Assembly (NCBI RefSeq): GCF_004364935.1
Contig: NZ_SOBT01000008.1
Span: forward strand, 871,534 to 935,533
Direction of reading: 5' to 3'
Origin: Panacagrimonas perspica
GTDB taxonomy: Bacteria; Pseudomonadota; Gammaproteobacteria; Nevskiales; Nevskiaceae
DNA length: 64,000 nt
The translations under genes and the position numbers were made by a program. Positions 17,921 through 27,339 of the stretch are shown one piece after another (the first letter of the stretch is position 1; each line of letters begins with the position of its first letter). Below the pieces are notes generated by a model. It was not told the origin of the DNA. It was given only the letters and a program-made list of their open reading frames with translations, and ran no database searches.

Positions 17921-19102
17921 TCAGGCGGCGATCTTGCGCAGGCGCGCGACCGACTCCTGCAGCACCTTGTCGCTCGTCGCGAAGCTCAGACGCACGTGAC
18001 CGGGTGTGCCGAAGGCCGAGCCCGGAACCAGTGCGACCAACGCTTCCTTGAGCAGCTTGTCGGACAGTTCGAGATCGTCCTTCACGCCCAACTTTGCGAT
18101 GAGTCCTTCGACATTAGGAAAGACGTAAAAGGTGCCGTCGCCGGAGGCGCAGGAAATTCCCGGCACCGAGTTCAGGTCGGCCACGAGGCGATCGTGCCGG
18201 CCCTTGAAGGCCTTGCACATCTCGGTGACGCAGGTCTGGTCGCCGTTGAGTGCGACTTCGGCCGCCACCTGGGAGATCGAGGTCGGGTTCGACGTCGACT
18301 GGCTCTGGATGTCGGCCATCGCCGTGATGATCTTCTGCGGGCCGGCCGCAAAGCCCAGGCGCCAGCCGGTCATCGAATACGTCTTCGAGACCGCGTGGAT
18401 CACGACGGTGCGGTCGTACAGGTCCGGGCAGACGTTGATGATGTTCGCGAACGGTTCCGCCGCCCAGAGGATCTTCTCGTACATGTCGTCGGTCGCGATG
18501 ACGATCTGCGGATGCTTGCGCAGCACCGCACCGATCTCGGCGAGTTCGGCCCGCGTGTAGGCCATGCCCGACGGGTTGGACGGCGAGTTGATCCAGACCA
18601 TGCGCGTGCGCGGCGTGATGGCGCGCTCGAGCTGCTCGGCGGTGATCTTGAAGCGCGCGGCCTGCGTCGTCGGGATGATCACCGGCGTGGCGTCAGCGAG
18701 CAGCACCATGTCCGGATAGCTGACCCAGAACGGCGCGGGGATCAGCACCTCGTCACCGGCGTTGAGCACGGCCATGCACAGGTTGTAGCAGCTCTGCTTG
18801 CCGCCACAGGACGCGAGGATCTGGCCCGGCTTGTACTCGAGCTGGTTGTCGCGCTTGAGCTTGTCGATGATCGCCTTCTTCAGCGAAGGCGTGCCGCCGA
18901 CCGGCGTGTACTTGGTGAAGCCGCGCTTGATCGCGTCGATCGCCGCGGCCTTGATGTGCTCGGGCGTGTCGAAGTCCGGCTCGCCGGCGCCCAATGACAG
19001 CACGTCGAGACCCTGGGCCTTCAGTTCACCGGCCTTGGCCGTGACTGCAAGGGTGGGAGAAGGCTTGATGCGGCCCATGCGCTGGGCCAGAGGCAGTTCC
19101 AC
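17921..19102 (-). CDS. Aspartate aminotransferase (class I, Ib subgroup)
   Basis: The 393-residue PLP enzyme interconverts aspartate/2-oxoglutarate and oxaloacetate/glutamate. Family blocks visible are LSLGAGEPDFDTPEHIK near residue 36, NSPSNPSGMAY near residue 175, and the PLP lysine in VSKTYSMTGWRLGF near residue 240. The subgroup Ib (AspAT of thermophiles, many proteobacteria) is suggested by the N-terminal block. Some Ib enzymes also accept prephenate. It is 78 bases upstream of fpr on the same strand and could be co-transcribed with it. Confidence 0.9.
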   Translation of the reverse strand: MELPLAQRMGRIKPSPTLAVTAKAGELKAQGLDVLSLGAGEPDFDTPEHIKAAAIDAIKRGFTKYTPVGGTPSLKKAIIDKLKRDNQLEYKPGQILASCGGKQSCYNLCMAVLNAGDEVLIPAPFWVSYPDMVLLADATPVIIPTTQAARFKITAEQLERAITPRTRMVWINSPSNPSGMAYTRAELAEIGAVLRKHPQIVIATDDMYEKILWAAEPFANIINVCPDLYDRTVVIHAVSKTYSMTGWRLGFAAGPQKIITAMADIQSQSTSNPTSISQVAAEVALNGDQTCVTEMCKAFKGRHDRLVADLNSVPGISCASGDGTFYVFPNVEGLIAKLGVKDDLELSDKLLKEALVALVPGSAFGTPGHVRLSFATSDKVLQESVARLRKIAA

Positions 19103-19316
19103 GATGACACCCCAAGTGAAGGGAGAAAAACGGCGCGCAATGGTAATGGATGTAGGCGCCGAGGCCTACCTCTGCGCCGAGATCGGGCGGCATTTCGGCG
19201 GCACGGGCCGCTGCCGTGCCGGTGGTCGCAATGCGCGGGACGAGTCGATCTGCGCGGGCACGGCTGCGACAATGATGGGCGGCATCCCGCCATCGAATCG
19301 CCATTCTCTCCCCCGC

Positions 19317-19997
19317 ATGGACCCGACCCAGACTGCGATCGTCTTCGCCGACGCCAAGACGGGCGCGCCGTTCCTCTTCGTGCTGTCGCTCGGCCTGCTG
19401 CTGGCCGGCGGCCTTTTCCTGCTGCGGCCGTGGCCGCCCAGGTTGGCGCGAGGACTCATGTTCGCGCTGGTGCTGGTGATCTGCGGCGCCGGAGTGTTCT
19501 ACGCACTGCTGGATCGCAAGCTCGTCGTCGATCGCTCCACGCAAGAGGTCGCGCAGTCGGCTCGAATCCTCGGGCTGGGTCGCAGGCAGGCATGGAAATT
19601 TGGCGAATTCCAGACGGTGCGCGTCGAATACCGGCCGATCCGCGTGAACCGGGAGTCGGGGATGTCGCGCTCGAATCCCGGGAATGCCGAGCGTCACGAC
19701 AACTACGTCGTCGAACTGGTGGGTCCCGGCGCTACGGTCTACGTGCGGTCGTACGACGAGGCTTCGGAGGCCGAACGGGTTGCGGCCAATGTCGCGCGCG
19801 CGGGTTCCTGGCAGGCGCGGCGACTCGGCTATCGGGTGCGGACCGGCAGCGGACAACCGGGCGAGGGGATTGCGGCCGGGGAGTTGCAGTCGTTCGAGAC
19901 GCCGTCGGGCCAACAAGGGATCGGCATGAGCTTGGAGGCCTGGACGCAGATCCAGATCGAGAGCGGGGCTGAATCGGTGATCGAAGTGTCGCCCTGA
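19317..19997 (+). CDS. Two-helix membrane protein of unknown function
   Basis: The protein has 226 residues from the ATG at 19317; an in-frame ATG 45 bases upstream is less likely. Two transmembrane helices (FLFVLSLGLLLAGGLFLL and LMFALVLVICGAGVFYALL) form a hairpin at about residues 15-65. A cytoplasmic or periplasmic strand-rich domain follows with DRKLVVDRSTQEVAQSARIL and YVVELVGPGATVYVRSYDEA, a pattern seen in PH-like membrane-associated domains. No function can be assigned. It is divergent from the aminotransferase gene. Confidence 0.65.
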   Translation: MDPTQTAIVFADAKTGAPFLFVLSLGLLLAGGLFLLRPWPPRLARGLMFALVLVICGAGVFYALLDRKLVVDRSTQEVAQSARILGLGRRQAWKFGEFQTVRVEYRPIRVNRESGMSRSNPGNAERHDNYVVELVGPGATVYVRSYDEASEAERVAANVARAGSWQARRLGYRVRTGSGQPGEGIAAGELQSFETPSGQQGIGMSLEAWTQIQIESGAESVIEVSP

Positions 19998-20025
19998 GTC
20001 CGCAGAAATTGCGGATCAACCCGCT

Positions 20026-20094
20026 CGTAGCCCGGGCGAAGCCCGGGGTTGCGCTCTGCATGTGAGGGGAATCCCGGGCTTCGCCCGGGCTACG
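20026..20094. repeat. REP-like inverted pair, copy 2
   Basis: Arms CCCGGGCGAAGCCCGGG with CGTAG heads at 20026-20047 and 20073-20094, 25-base spacer. The arm differs from copy 1 by paired changes that keep the stem. It lies between convergent 3' ends. Confidence 0.85.
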
Positions 20095-20095
20095 T

Positions 20096-20713
20096 TTACG
20101 CGCGCGGAGCAGCGTCGATTAACGCCTGCGCAGCGCGCAGCAGATTCGCAGCGGGCCCGTTGGCGCCCAGAGTGATCCGCGAAACACAGGCGCCATCCAT
20201 CAACAGATGCAACGAGTCCGCGAGGATTTCCGCATCCCGCGCGCCCAACTGGCTGCACAGTTCGTGCAGCCGGCGACGCTTCTCACGGTTGTAGTCGAGC
20301 ACCACTTCGCGCGCCGGGTGGGCGTCGTCGGTGAGTTCGATCGCCGCGTTTGCAATCGGGCAACCGCGATCGTTCTGCGCCTTCTGCTTGCGTGTCTGCG
20401 CCTCGAACAGCGCGAGCAAGGCTGCGCGCGGATCGTCGGCGTGCGGTGCGACGGTGGCATCCCACCAGCGCCAGAACTCCTCACGCGATTCGCGCAGGCA
20501 CTCCGCAACCAGCTCGTCCTTGCCCTCGAAGGCCCGATAGAGGCTCATCTTGGTCGCGCCGGCTTCGTGCGCGATGGAATCGACGCCGACCGCACGAATG
20601 CCCTGTCGATAGAACAGTTCACGCGCGGCGTCGAAGATGCGGTCGCGCGCACTGGGCCGCGCCGCCGTCTCCGGTGATTTTTTCTCCCGACTTGAACGGG
20701 TTGTGACCACCAT
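20096..20713 (-). CDS. TetR-family repressor of the adjacent SDR-OYE operon
   Basis: The protein has 205 residues from the ATG at 20713, which follows AGAGGA by 8 bases. The helix-turn-helix is in RIFDAARELFYRQGIRAVGV and IAHEAGATKMSLYRAFEGKD near residues 25-65. The C-terminal ligand domain (about 80-205) contains the DRGCPIANAAIEL block seen in repressors that sense electrophiles or quinones. It is divergent from an SDR and an ene-reductase gene, and a perfect palindrome lies between. It likely represses both directions until an electrophilic compound binds. Confidence 0.85.
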   Translation of the reverse strand: MVVTTRSSREKKSPETAARPSARDRIFDAARELFYRQGIRAVGVDSIAHEAGATKMSLYRAFEGKDELVAECLRESREEFWRWWDATVAPHADDPRAALLALFEAQTRKQKAQNDRGCPIANAAIELTDDAHPAREVVLDYNREKRRRLHELCSQLGARDAEILADSLHLLMDGACVSRITLGANGPAANLLRAAQALIDAAPRA

Positions 20714-20772
20714 GACCCAATTCCTCTGCATCAGCCCTTGAAAGGATACCGTCCCGGTCGCACTGTCCGTTC

Positions 20773-20792
20773 ATGATACCGCTCGGTATCAT
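20773..20792. promoter_or_regulatory. TetR operator: 9-bp perfect inverted repeat
   Basis: ATGATACCG-CT-CGGTATCAT is a 20-base palindrome between the divergent TetR and SDR genes, 59 bases from the repressor start and 48 from the SDR start. The GATACC/GGTATC core is common in operators of this TetR subgroup. Confidence 0.75.
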
Positions 20793-20840
20793 CTCATGAT
20801 GGTGTCCGTCCTGGACCATTCAATCGAATTGGAGACGAAA

Positions 20841-21569
20841 GTGGAAAGAAAACTGGCATTGGTGACAGGCGGCAACAAGGGCATCGGACTGGAGACGGCG
20901 CGTCAGCTCGCGAAGGGCGGCGTGCAGGTGATTCTGGCCAGCCGTGACGGCGCGCGCGGAGAAGCCGCGGCGCAGGTCCTGGTCAAGGAAGGGCTTCCGG
21001 TAGAGCACGTGCAGCTCGATGTGAACGACTCGGCCAGCATCCAGCGCGCCGCCTCGGAAATCGAAGGCCGGCACGGCCGCCTCGACATCCTGATCAACAA
21101 CGCCGGCACCGTGCTCGACGCCCTGGACAAGCCGCCTTCGGCGCAGACGCTGGAGACCTGGCGCAAGACCTTCGATACCAACGTCTTCGGACTGGTCGAA
21201 ACGACGCTGGCCTTCCTGCCGCTGCTGAAGAAATCCAAGGCCGGACGCATCGTCAACGTGTCCAGCCGCCTGGGCTCGATCAACGATCAGGCTGATCCGA
21301 CGAGTCCGTACTACGACTTCAAGGTTCCCGCGTACAACGTCAGCAAGGCCGCGGTGAACGCCTGGACCGTGCAGCTCGCGCATGAACTGCGCAGCACCTC
21401 CGTCAAGGTCAATTCCATCCATCCCGGGCATGTGAAGACCGACATGGGCGGTGCCTCGGCCCCAATGGAAATCGTCGACGGCGCGAAGACCTCGGTCGAA
21501 CTCGCGCTGATTCCCGCCGATGGGCCCAATGGCGGTTTCTTCCACCTCGGCGAACGCCTGCCCTGGTAA
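20841..21569 (+). CDS. Short-chain dehydrogenase/reductase (carbonyl-reductase-like)
   Basis: The protein has 242 residues from a GTG at 20841, preferred over an ATG 45 bases upstream because GGAGA is 5-9 bases before the GTG and the dinucleotide-binding strand begins immediately. It has TGGNKGIGLE (cofactor loop), NNAGT, the catalytic serine in VNVSSRLGS, and YNVSK. The 30-residue insertion before the tyrosine resembles human carbonyl reductase-type SDRs acting on quinones and carbonyls. It precedes an ene-reductase gene by 42 bases; both probably detoxify electrophiles under the TetR protein. Confidence 0.85.
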   Translation: MERKLALVTGGNKGIGLETARQLAKGGVQVILASRDGARGEAAAQVLVKEGLPVEHVQLDVNDSASIQRAASEIEGRHGRLDILINNAGTVLDALDKPPSAQTLETWRKTFDTNVFGLVETTLAFLPLLKKSKAGRIVNVSSRLGSINDQADPTSPYYDFKVPAYNVSKAAVNAWTVQLAHELRSTSVKVNSIHPGHVKTDMGGASAPMEIVDGAKTSVELALIPADGPNGGFFHLGERLPW

Positions 21570-21611
21570 TCCTCTCCACCCCATTCAACCCACGAAACGA
21601 ACGAGATCGAC

Positions 21612-22682
21612 ATGCCTACCCTGCAAGAACCCGTACAGGTCGGTGACCTGAAGCTGAAGAACCGCGTCGTCATGGCGGCGCTGACGCGCACCCGCGCCGG
21701 CACCACGCACGTGCCCAACGAGCTGATGGCCGAGTACTACGCCCAGCGCGCCAGCGGCGGCCTGATGTTCACCGAGGCCACGATGGTGGATCCGCAGGCC
21801 AGCGCGTTCATCGGCGAGGGCGGCCTCTACTCGCCCGAGCATGCGCTCGGCTGGAAGAAGGTGACCGACGCGGTCCACGCCAAGGGCGGTCTGATCCAGG
21901 TGCAGCTCTGGCACCCGGGCCGCGCGACGCATCAGGACATCAACAACGGCGTGCAGCCGATCTCCTCGACGCCGCGTGCGATCCGCGACTCGAGCACGCA
22001 CACGCCGACCGGCAAGCACGCGTATCCGGTTCCGCGCGCACTGACCACCGCCGAGGTCCCCGGCATCGTCGAGATGTTCCGGCAGGCTTCGCTGCACGCC
22101 AAGGCGGCAGGCTTCGACGGCGTGCAGATGCACGGTGCGCACGGCTATCTGCTCGATCAGTTCCTGCGCGACGGCGCCAACGATCGCACCGATGTCTACG
22201 GTGGCTCGCTGCAGAATCGCGCGCGCCTGCTATTCGATGTCATCGATGCCGCGATCGGCGTCTGGGGTGCGGGCAAGGTCGGTCTGCGCATCTCGCCGCT
22301 GGTGGGCTTCAACGACATGGTCGACTCCAACCCGCGTGAGCTCGTCGCCTACGTGGCCGAACAGGCCCAGGCCCGCAAGCTGGGCCATTTCGAACTGCGC
22401 CACGACCAGTGGGATCGTCCCGAAGAGCTGGAACTGCAGAAGATCGCGCGCCGCGCCTTCCGCGGAGCGCTGTTGCTCAACGGCGGCTTCGACGGCGCTT
22501 CGGGTGAAGCGGCGGTGGCAGAAGGCCGCGCCGATGCCATCGTCTACGGCAAGTGGTACCTGTCGAATCCGGATCTGCCGGAGCGCATCGCGAAGAAGGC
22601 CGAGCTGAACGCCTTCGACCCGGCGACGTTCTACGCCCCGGGCCCTGAGGGTTACACCGACTACCCGCGCCTGGCCGCCTAG
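21612..22682 (+). CDS. Old-yellow-enzyme-type ene-reductase (N-ethylmaleimide reductase family)
   Basis: The 356-residue FMN TIM-barrel protein reduces activated C=C bonds with NAD(P)H. Visible are [15 protein letters not shown] (FMN loop), [10 protein letters not shown], the substrate-binding [15 protein letters not shown] (HG.H pair), [13 protein letters not shown] and the C-terminal [18 protein letters not shown]. NemA-type enzymes degrade maleimides, glycerol trinitrate and enones and are controlled by TetR regulators, which matches the local layout. GAGATCGAC precedes the ATG. Confidence 0.9.
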   Translation: MPTLQEPVQVGDLKLKNRVVMAALTRTRAGTTHVPNELMAEYYAQRASGGLMFTEATMVDPQASAFIGEGGLYSPEHALGWKKVTDAVHAKGGLIQVQLWHPGRATHQDINNGVQPISSTPRAIRDSSTHTPTGKHAYPVPRALTTAEVPGIVEMFRQASLHAKAAGFDGVQMHGAHGYLLDQFLRDGANDRTDVYGGSLQNRARLLFDVIDAAIGVWGAGKVGLRISPLVGFNDMVDSNPRELVAYVAEQAQARKLGHFELRHDQWDRPEELELQKIARRAFRGALLLNGGFDGASGEAAVAEGRADAIVYGKWYLSNPDLPERIAKKAELNAFDPATFYAPGPEGYTDYPRLAA

Positions 22683-22700
22683 CGCGCAGGGCAGGGCCGT

Positions 22701-22731
22701 CACCGGCGGTCCGATCGCGTGATCGGCCGCC
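22701..22731 (+). terminator. Strong hairpin after the ene-reductase gene
   Basis: CCGGCGG-t-CCGATC pairs with GATCGG-CCGCCGG around a GCGT loop (13 bp, one bulge). Only ATTTCGG follows, so termination is plausible but not certain. The remaining bases to 22858 contain no gene and no clear LexA box. Confidence 0.5.
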
Positions 22732-22858
22732 GGATTTCGGTGGGCTTCGAAGGTGGATCGTTTTCCGCGATGGAGTTGTCTATCGTGGGAGCGACCCCAC
22801 CTTCGGACTCCCGCCACGCTTCCTTCGTGGCCCAGGCCGATTCCGACGCCGACCGTCC

Positions 22859-24919
22859 ATGAAAGAAGCTCCTCGCGACAATCTCAAGGTCGTCCGCCTC
22901 AAGCACCGGCGTGACGCGCTGTTCAAGCTCAAGAGCGAATGGCCGCCGGCGGGCGACCAGCCGGCCGCGATCGCGGGGATGGTCGAGAATCTCGAGGCCG
23001 GCGTCGCGCACCAGACGCTGCTCGGCGTCACCGGATCCGGCAAGACGTATTCGATCGCCAACGTGATCCACCAGGTGCAGCGCCCGACGCTGGTGCTGGC
23101 GCCCAACAAGACGCTCGCCGCGCAGCTCTACGGCGAGTTCAAGGAATTCTTCCCCGACAACTCCGTCGAGTACTTCGTCTCGTACTACGACTACTATCAG
23201 CCGGAAGCCTACGTTCCGAGCACGGACACGTTCATCGAGAAGGACAGCTCGATCAACGAGCACATCGAGCAGATGCGTCTGTCGGCCACCAAGGCGCTGA
23301 TGGAACGTCGCGACTCGATCATCGTGGCCAGCGTCTCCGCCATCTACGGCCTCGGCGACCCCGAGAGCTACTTCAAGATGGTGATGCACATGAAGGTCGG
23401 TGATCAGATCGATCAGCGCAGCCTGATCCGCCAGCTCGCCTCGATGCAGTACACGCGCAACGACATGGATCTCGCGCGCGGCACCTACCGTGTGCGCGGA
23501 GACCTGATCGACATCCACCCGGCCGAAACCGACGACGAGGCCGTGCGCGTCGAGCTGTTCGACGACGTCGTCGAATCGGTGTCGATCTTCGATCCGCTCA
23601 CCGGCGAAGTGCGCCAGCGCGTGCCGCGCTACACGATCTATCCGAAGTCGCACTACGTGACGCCGCGCGAGAAAGTGCTGGGCATGTTCGACGTCATCAA
23701 GGACGAGATGCGTGAGCGCCTGAAGTATTTCCAGTCGGCGGGAAAGCTGCTGGAAGCGCAGCGCCTCGAGCAGCGCACGACCTTCGACCTGGAGATGATC
23801 CAGGAAGTCGGATTCTGCTCGGGCATCGAGAACTACAGCCGCTATCTCTCGGGCCGCAATCCGGGCGAGCCGCCGCCGTGCCTGCTGGACTACCTGCCGC
23901 CGGACGCGCTGGTGGTCGTCGATGAAAGCCACGTCACCGTTCCGCAGCTCGGCGCCATGTACAAGGGCGATCGCGCGCGCAAGGAAACGCTGGTCGAGTA
24001 CGGATTCCGTCTGCCCAGCGCGATGGACAACCGGCCGCTGAAGTTCGAAGAATTCCAGCGACTCGTGCCGCAGACGATCTACGTCAGCGCCACACCCGGT
24101 CCGTACGAGGTGGAGAAGTCGGGTTCGAGCGTCGTCGAGCAGGTGGTGCGTCCCACCGGGCTGGTCGATCCTCAGGTCGAGATCCGGCCGGCGCGCACGC
24201 AGGTCGACGACGTGCTCGGCGAGATCCGCATCCGCGCCGAGAAGCACGAGCGCGTGCTGATCACCGTGCTGACCAAGCGCATGGCAGAGGACCTCACGGA
24301 CTATCTGCACGAGAACGGCGTCAAGGTGCGCTACATGCACTCCGACGTGGATACCGTCGAGCGCGCCGAGATCATCCGCGACCTGCGCCTGGGTGTCTTC
24401 GATGTCCTGGTCGGCATCAACCTGCTACGCGAAGGTCTCGATCTTCCGGAGGTTTCGCTGGTCGCGATCCTCGATGCCGACAAGGAAGGCTTCCTGCGTT
24501 CGGATCGTTCGCTGATCCAGACGATCGGACGCGCGGCGCGTCACCTCGAGGGCAGGGCGATCCTGTACGCCGACCAGGTCACCGACTCGATGCGTCGCTC
24601 GATCGGCGAGACCGATCGTCGTCGTGCCAAGCAGCAGGCCTTCAATCTCGAACACGGCATCACGCCGCGCGGCGTGACCAAGCGTATCGCCGACCTGATG
24701 CGCTACGGATATGCCGACGGCTCGGGCGCGCTGCCCAAGGCGGCGGAGCCCAAGGCCGGCTACGAGGCGCGGCTGACGTCCGAGCAGATGGCCAAGAAGA
24801 TCGCGAAGATCGAGAAGGAAATGCGCGTCGCCGCGCAGAACCTGGAATTCGAGAAGGCGGCGAAGCTGCGCGACGACGTCCGGCGCCTGCGCGAACAGTT
24901 GCTGGTGCACGCGGCCTGA
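22859..24919 (+). CDS. uvrB: Excinuclease ABC subunit B
   Basis: The 686-residue nucleotide-excision-repair helicase is loaded on damaged DNA by UvrA and recruits UvrC. It contains Walker A ([12 protein letters not shown]), the beta-hairpin block [17 protein letters not shown], the Walker [13 protein letters not shown], helicase motif [12 protein letters not shown], and the C-terminal UVR domain ([20 protein letters not shown]) that contacts UvrC. Length is typical. Its TGA stop shares one base with the ATG of the cellulase gene, so the two are translationally linked. Confidence 0.98.
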   Translation: MKEAPRDNLKVVRLKHRRDALFKLKSEWPPAGDQPAAIAGMVENLEAGVAHQTLLGVTGSGKTYSIANVIHQVQRPTLVLAPNKTLAAQLYGEFKEFFPDNSVEYFVSYYDYYQPEAYVPSTDTFIEKDSSINEHIEQMRLSATKALMERRDSIIVASVSAIYGLGDPESYFKMVMHMKVGDQIDQRSLIRQLASMQYTRNDMDLARGTYRVRGDLIDIHPAETDDEAVRVELFDDVVESVSIFDPLTGEVRQRVPRYTIYPKSHYVTPREKVLGMFDVIKDEMRERLKYFQSAGKLLEAQRLEQRTTFDLEMIQEVGFCSGIENYSRYLSGRNPGEPPPCLLDYLPPDALVVVDESHVTVPQLGAMYKGDRARKETLVEYGFRLPSAMDNRPLKFEEFQRLVPQTIYVSATPGPYEVEKSGSSVVEQVVRPTGLVDPQVEIRPARTQVDDVLGEIRIRAEKHERVLITVLTKRMAEDLTDYLHENGVKVRYMHSDVDTVERAEIIRDLRLGVFDVLVGINLLREGLDLPEVSLVAILDADKEGFLRSDRSLIQTIGRAARHLEGRAILYADQVTDSMRRSIGETDRRRAKQQAFNLEHGITPRGVTKRIADLMRYGYADGSGALPKAAEPKAGYEARLTSEQMAKKIAKIEKEMRVAAQNLEFEKAAKLRDDVRRLREQLLVHAA

Positions 24920-26058
24920 TGCGGCATGGGTGGCGCCACATCGCGGTCTGCGCCGCGTTGCTGATGGCCGTGCTGTCGTCGGCAGCGGCGCGCGCGGACT
25001 GCAGTCCCTGGCCGGCCTGGGAGGCGTTCAAGTCCGGCTACATCAGCGGCGACGGCCGCGTCATCGATCCGATGCACGCGGACCAGCGAACGGTTTCGGA
25101 AGGCCAGGCCTACGCGATGATGTTCGCGCTGATCGCCGACGACCGCGCGAGCTTCGATCGCCTGCTCGCATGGACGACCAACAACCTGTCGCGAGGGGAC
25201 CTGGCGGAGAACCTGCCGGCCTGGCTCTGGGGCAGGCGCGAGGACGGCCAGGCGTGGGGCGTGCTCGATCCCAATGCCGCCACCGACGCCGACGTCTGGC
25301 TGGCTTACGCCTTGCTCGAAGCGGGCCGGCTGTGGGCGGAGCCGAAGTACGAACGGCTGGCGGACGCGCTGATCGCCAATATCGCGAAACACGAGGTGAT
25401 CGACCTGCCGGGTCTGGGCCCGACCCTGGTGCCGGCGCCGCACGGTTTCGTGTTCAAGGACTACGCGCGCCTCAACCCCAGCTATCTCGCGCTGCAGCCG
25501 CTGCGCCGCATCGGCGGACACACCGGCGATCCGTTGTGGAACGCAGTCACGTGGTCATCGCGTCGCGTGCTGCTGGAGGGCGCCTCGCGGGGCGTGGCGG
25601 GCGACTGGATCGAGTGGCGCCCGCGGGAAGGCTTCGTTCCGGACACCAAGACGCAGGGGCTGGGCAGCTACGACGCAATCCGGGTGTATCTGTGGATCGG
25701 CATGCTCGACGCGCAGGACCCGGACCGGGGCGAGCTGCTGGCGCGGTATGCACCGGTCGCCGGTCTGTTCTCGGCGGATGGCCGGCCCCCGACCTACATC
25801 GACATCGCCTCGGGTCGTACGCGCGGCCTGGCCTCCGGCGGATTCTCCGCTTCCTTCCTTCCGTTCTTCACGGCACAGGGCAATTTCGGCGCGGTGGCGC
25901 AGCAGAGTCTGCACCTCGCGGTGCAGACGGCGAGCGACGCGACGTTCTACTACGACCAGGTCCTGCGCTTGTGGGGCGGCGGCTGGAGCGCAGGCCGCTA
26001 CCGGTTCGCTGCCGATGGCGGCCTCGTCCCCGCGTGGTCGGGATGCGCGACGCGTTGA
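24919..26058 (+). CDS. bcsZ: Glycosyl hydrolase family 8 endoglucanase (BcsZ-like), orphan
   Basis: The 379-residue periplasmic enzyme would cut beta-1,4-glucan. The signal peptide (about 1-27) ends ARA before DCSPWPAWEAFKSGY. GH8 active-site landmarks are SEGQAYAMMF (proton-donor Glu near residue 60) and TDADVWLAYALLEAG (Asp near residue 118). BcsZ normally sits inside bcsABC operons; here no cellulose synthase gene is near and the partner is uvrB. It may trim cellulose made elsewhere or act on external glucan. tRNA-Val follows 55 bases later. Confidence 0.88.
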   Translation: MRHGWRHIAVCAALLMAVLSSAAARADCSPWPAWEAFKSGYISGDGRVIDPMHADQRTVSEGQAYAMMFALIADDRASFDRLLAWTTNNLSRGDLAENLPAWLWGRREDGQAWGVLDPNAATDADVWLAYALLEAGRLWAEPKYERLADALIANIAKHEVIDLPGLGPTLVPAPHGFVFKDYARLNPSYLALQPLRRIGGHTGDPLWNAVTWSSRRVLLEGASRGVAGDWIEWRPREGFVPDTKTQGLGSYDAIRVYLWIGMLDAQDPDRGELLARYAPVAGLFSADGRPPTYIDIASGRTRGLASGGFSASFLPFFTAQGNFGAVAQQSLHLAVQTASDATFYYDQVLRLWGGGWSAGRYRFAADGGLVPAWSGCATR

Positions 26059-26064
26059 TTCCAT

Positions 26065-26093
26065 TTGCGTCGCCGGGGATGCGCCGTTAATCT
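26065..26093 (+). promoter_or_regulatory. Probable promoter of tRNA-Val
   Basis: TTGCGT (26065-26070) and TAATCT (26088-26093) with a 17-base spacer end 20 bases before the tRNA. Confidence 0.5.
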
Positions 26094-26113
26094 TCGCGCC
26101 CCTGCGGTTCGGC

Positions 26114-26190
26114 AGGCGCGTAGCTCAGTTGGTTAGAGCACCACCTTGACATGGTGGGGGTCGGAGGTTCGAGTCCTCTCGCGCCTACCA
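26114..26190 (+). tRNA. tRNA-Val (anticodon GAC)
   Basis: The 77-base cloverleaf has acceptor arms AGGCGCG/CGCGCCT, D-arm GCTCAGTTGGTTAGAGC, anticodon stem CCACC/GGTGG enclosing TTGACAT (anticodon GAC), T-arm GGAGGTTCGAGTCCTC and an encoded CCA end. Confidence 0.97.
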
Positions 26191-26223
26191 CTCGGTACCT
26201 TCGGTGCCAGTGGTAGCAGGTCG

Positions 26224-26251
26224 ATGCGGGCACTGCGCCCGGCATTTTTTT
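26224..26251 (+). terminator. Rho-independent terminator of tRNA-Val
   Basis: ATGCGGGC pairs with GCCC-g-GCAT around ACTGC (one bulge), followed by a seven-T run. A second imperfect hairpin built from the tRNA 3' end (26188-26214) precedes it. Confidence 0.7.
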
Positions 26252-26269
26252 GCATCTGCCGCTCCCGTT

Positions 26270-27235
26270 TCACCCGGCATCCCGCGCCGCTCGGCGCGAC
26301 TTCCTTGGCGGCAGGATGGAGATCCGGATGCGCTCGATCTCCTCGACGATCTGCTCGATGAAGGCCGCGGTCGCCGCAGGGATCGGCCGTCCGGACAAGG
26401 TCGCGACGATCACCGGCGCGCGCACATGCGACAGATCGGCGATGTCGAGCATCGCGAACTCGTCGCGTGACAGCTCGGCCGGGAATACGCCGATCACGCC
26501 TGCGGTGATCGCATCCGTCTGGTGGACGATGTGGCGGATGACCGTGAAGTCCTCGGCCTGCAGGAACAGGTCGTGCAGTTCTTCCGAGGACTTGCCGCCG
26601 CCGTAATGCTCCATGAGCCAGGACAGGTACCAGCGCGGCAGCTTCGGCACCAGCAGCGGGTAGGGCAGGACGTCGCGGATCTTGATCTTCGGCAGCCGGG
26701 TCAGCGGATGATCGCGCCGGCACAGGATCACGGGCGAGGACATCGCGAAGGTGCGCGCGTCGATGCCCGGATCCAGCGCATCGAAAGGCGAGCCCACGTA
26801 GACGTCGACGCGGCGCGCGAGCAGTTCGTTCTGGAGTTCGTCCCAGCCCTGCGTGCGCAGGCGGAAGCGCAGCTTCGGATGCTTGCGCAGCAGGCGCGAC
26901 AGCGCCGGCGCCACGATGATGTCCGCCATCCACGGATCGGACCCGATGATCACCTTGCCCGAATCCAGATTGCGCAGCAGTTCGATCTCGCGGCGCGCCT
27001 CGTCGAGCGCCGCGGTGCTCTCGCGTGCCACGCGCAGCACGACGTCGCCGTACTCGGTCGGCGTCACGCCGCTCTGGTCGCGCACGAACAGCTGCACGCC
27101 GTAGTCCTCCTCGATGCGACGGATGCTCACGGACAGGGCCGACTGCGTCAGATGCAGGGCCTCGGCGGCGCGACGGTAATTGCGGTGCTCGTTGAGGGCG
27201 AGCACGTGACGCAGCTGACGCAGGGATTCGGACAT
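26270..27235 (-). CDS. LysR-type transcriptional regulator
   Basis: The protein has 321 residues. The winged helix at residues 1-65 contains RNYRRAAEALHLTQSALSVS and IRRIEEDYGVQLFVRD, the LysR signature. The rest is the two-lobed co-inducer domain (IIGSDPWMADIIVAPALSRL). It is divergent from alkB with 104 bases between, so it probably controls alkane hydroxylase expression, though LysR regulators of alkB are less common than AraC or GntR types. The effector is unknown. The C-terminus is rich in Arg and ends close to tRNA-Val on the other strand. Confidence 0.88.
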   Translation of the reverse strand: MSESLRQLRHVLALNEHRNYRRAAEALHLTQSALSVSIRRIEEDYGVQLFVRDQSGVTPTEYGDVVLRVARESTAALDEARREIELLRNLDSGKVIIGSDPWMADIIVAPALSRLLRKHPKLRFRLRTQGWDELQNELLARRVDVYVGSPFDALDPGIDARTFAMSSPVILCRRDHPLTRLPKIKIRDVLPYPLLVPKLPRWYLSWLMEHYGGGKSSEELHDLFLQAEDFTVIRHIVHQTDAITAGVIGVFPAELSRDEFAMLDIADLSHVRAPVIVATLSGRPIPAATAAFIEQIVEEIERIRISILPPRKSRRAARDAG

Positions 27236-27339
27236 GACAGAAATCGATCGATTGCCGAAGAATAATGAATTGGACGAGCATTCGGCGCCCTCGTCAATAT
27301 CGTCCCTGTGCGTTGGACCACGCGAGGAGACCCATAGAA
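27236..27339. promoter_or_regulatory. Divergent LysR/alkB control region
   Basis: The region holds a perfect 12-base palindrome, AATCGATCGATT (27242-27253), placed just upstream of the LysR start, and an A/T-rich stretch (AAGAATAATGAATT). A weak TTGGAC/TCAATA pair facing alkB is possible. LysR T-N11-A sites are expected here but cannot be fixed. Confidence 0.45.

Noticed and set aside
22732..22858. A LexA/SOS box upstream of uvrB
   Set aside because: No CTGT-N8-ACAG or similar palindrome was found; SOS control cannot be claimed.
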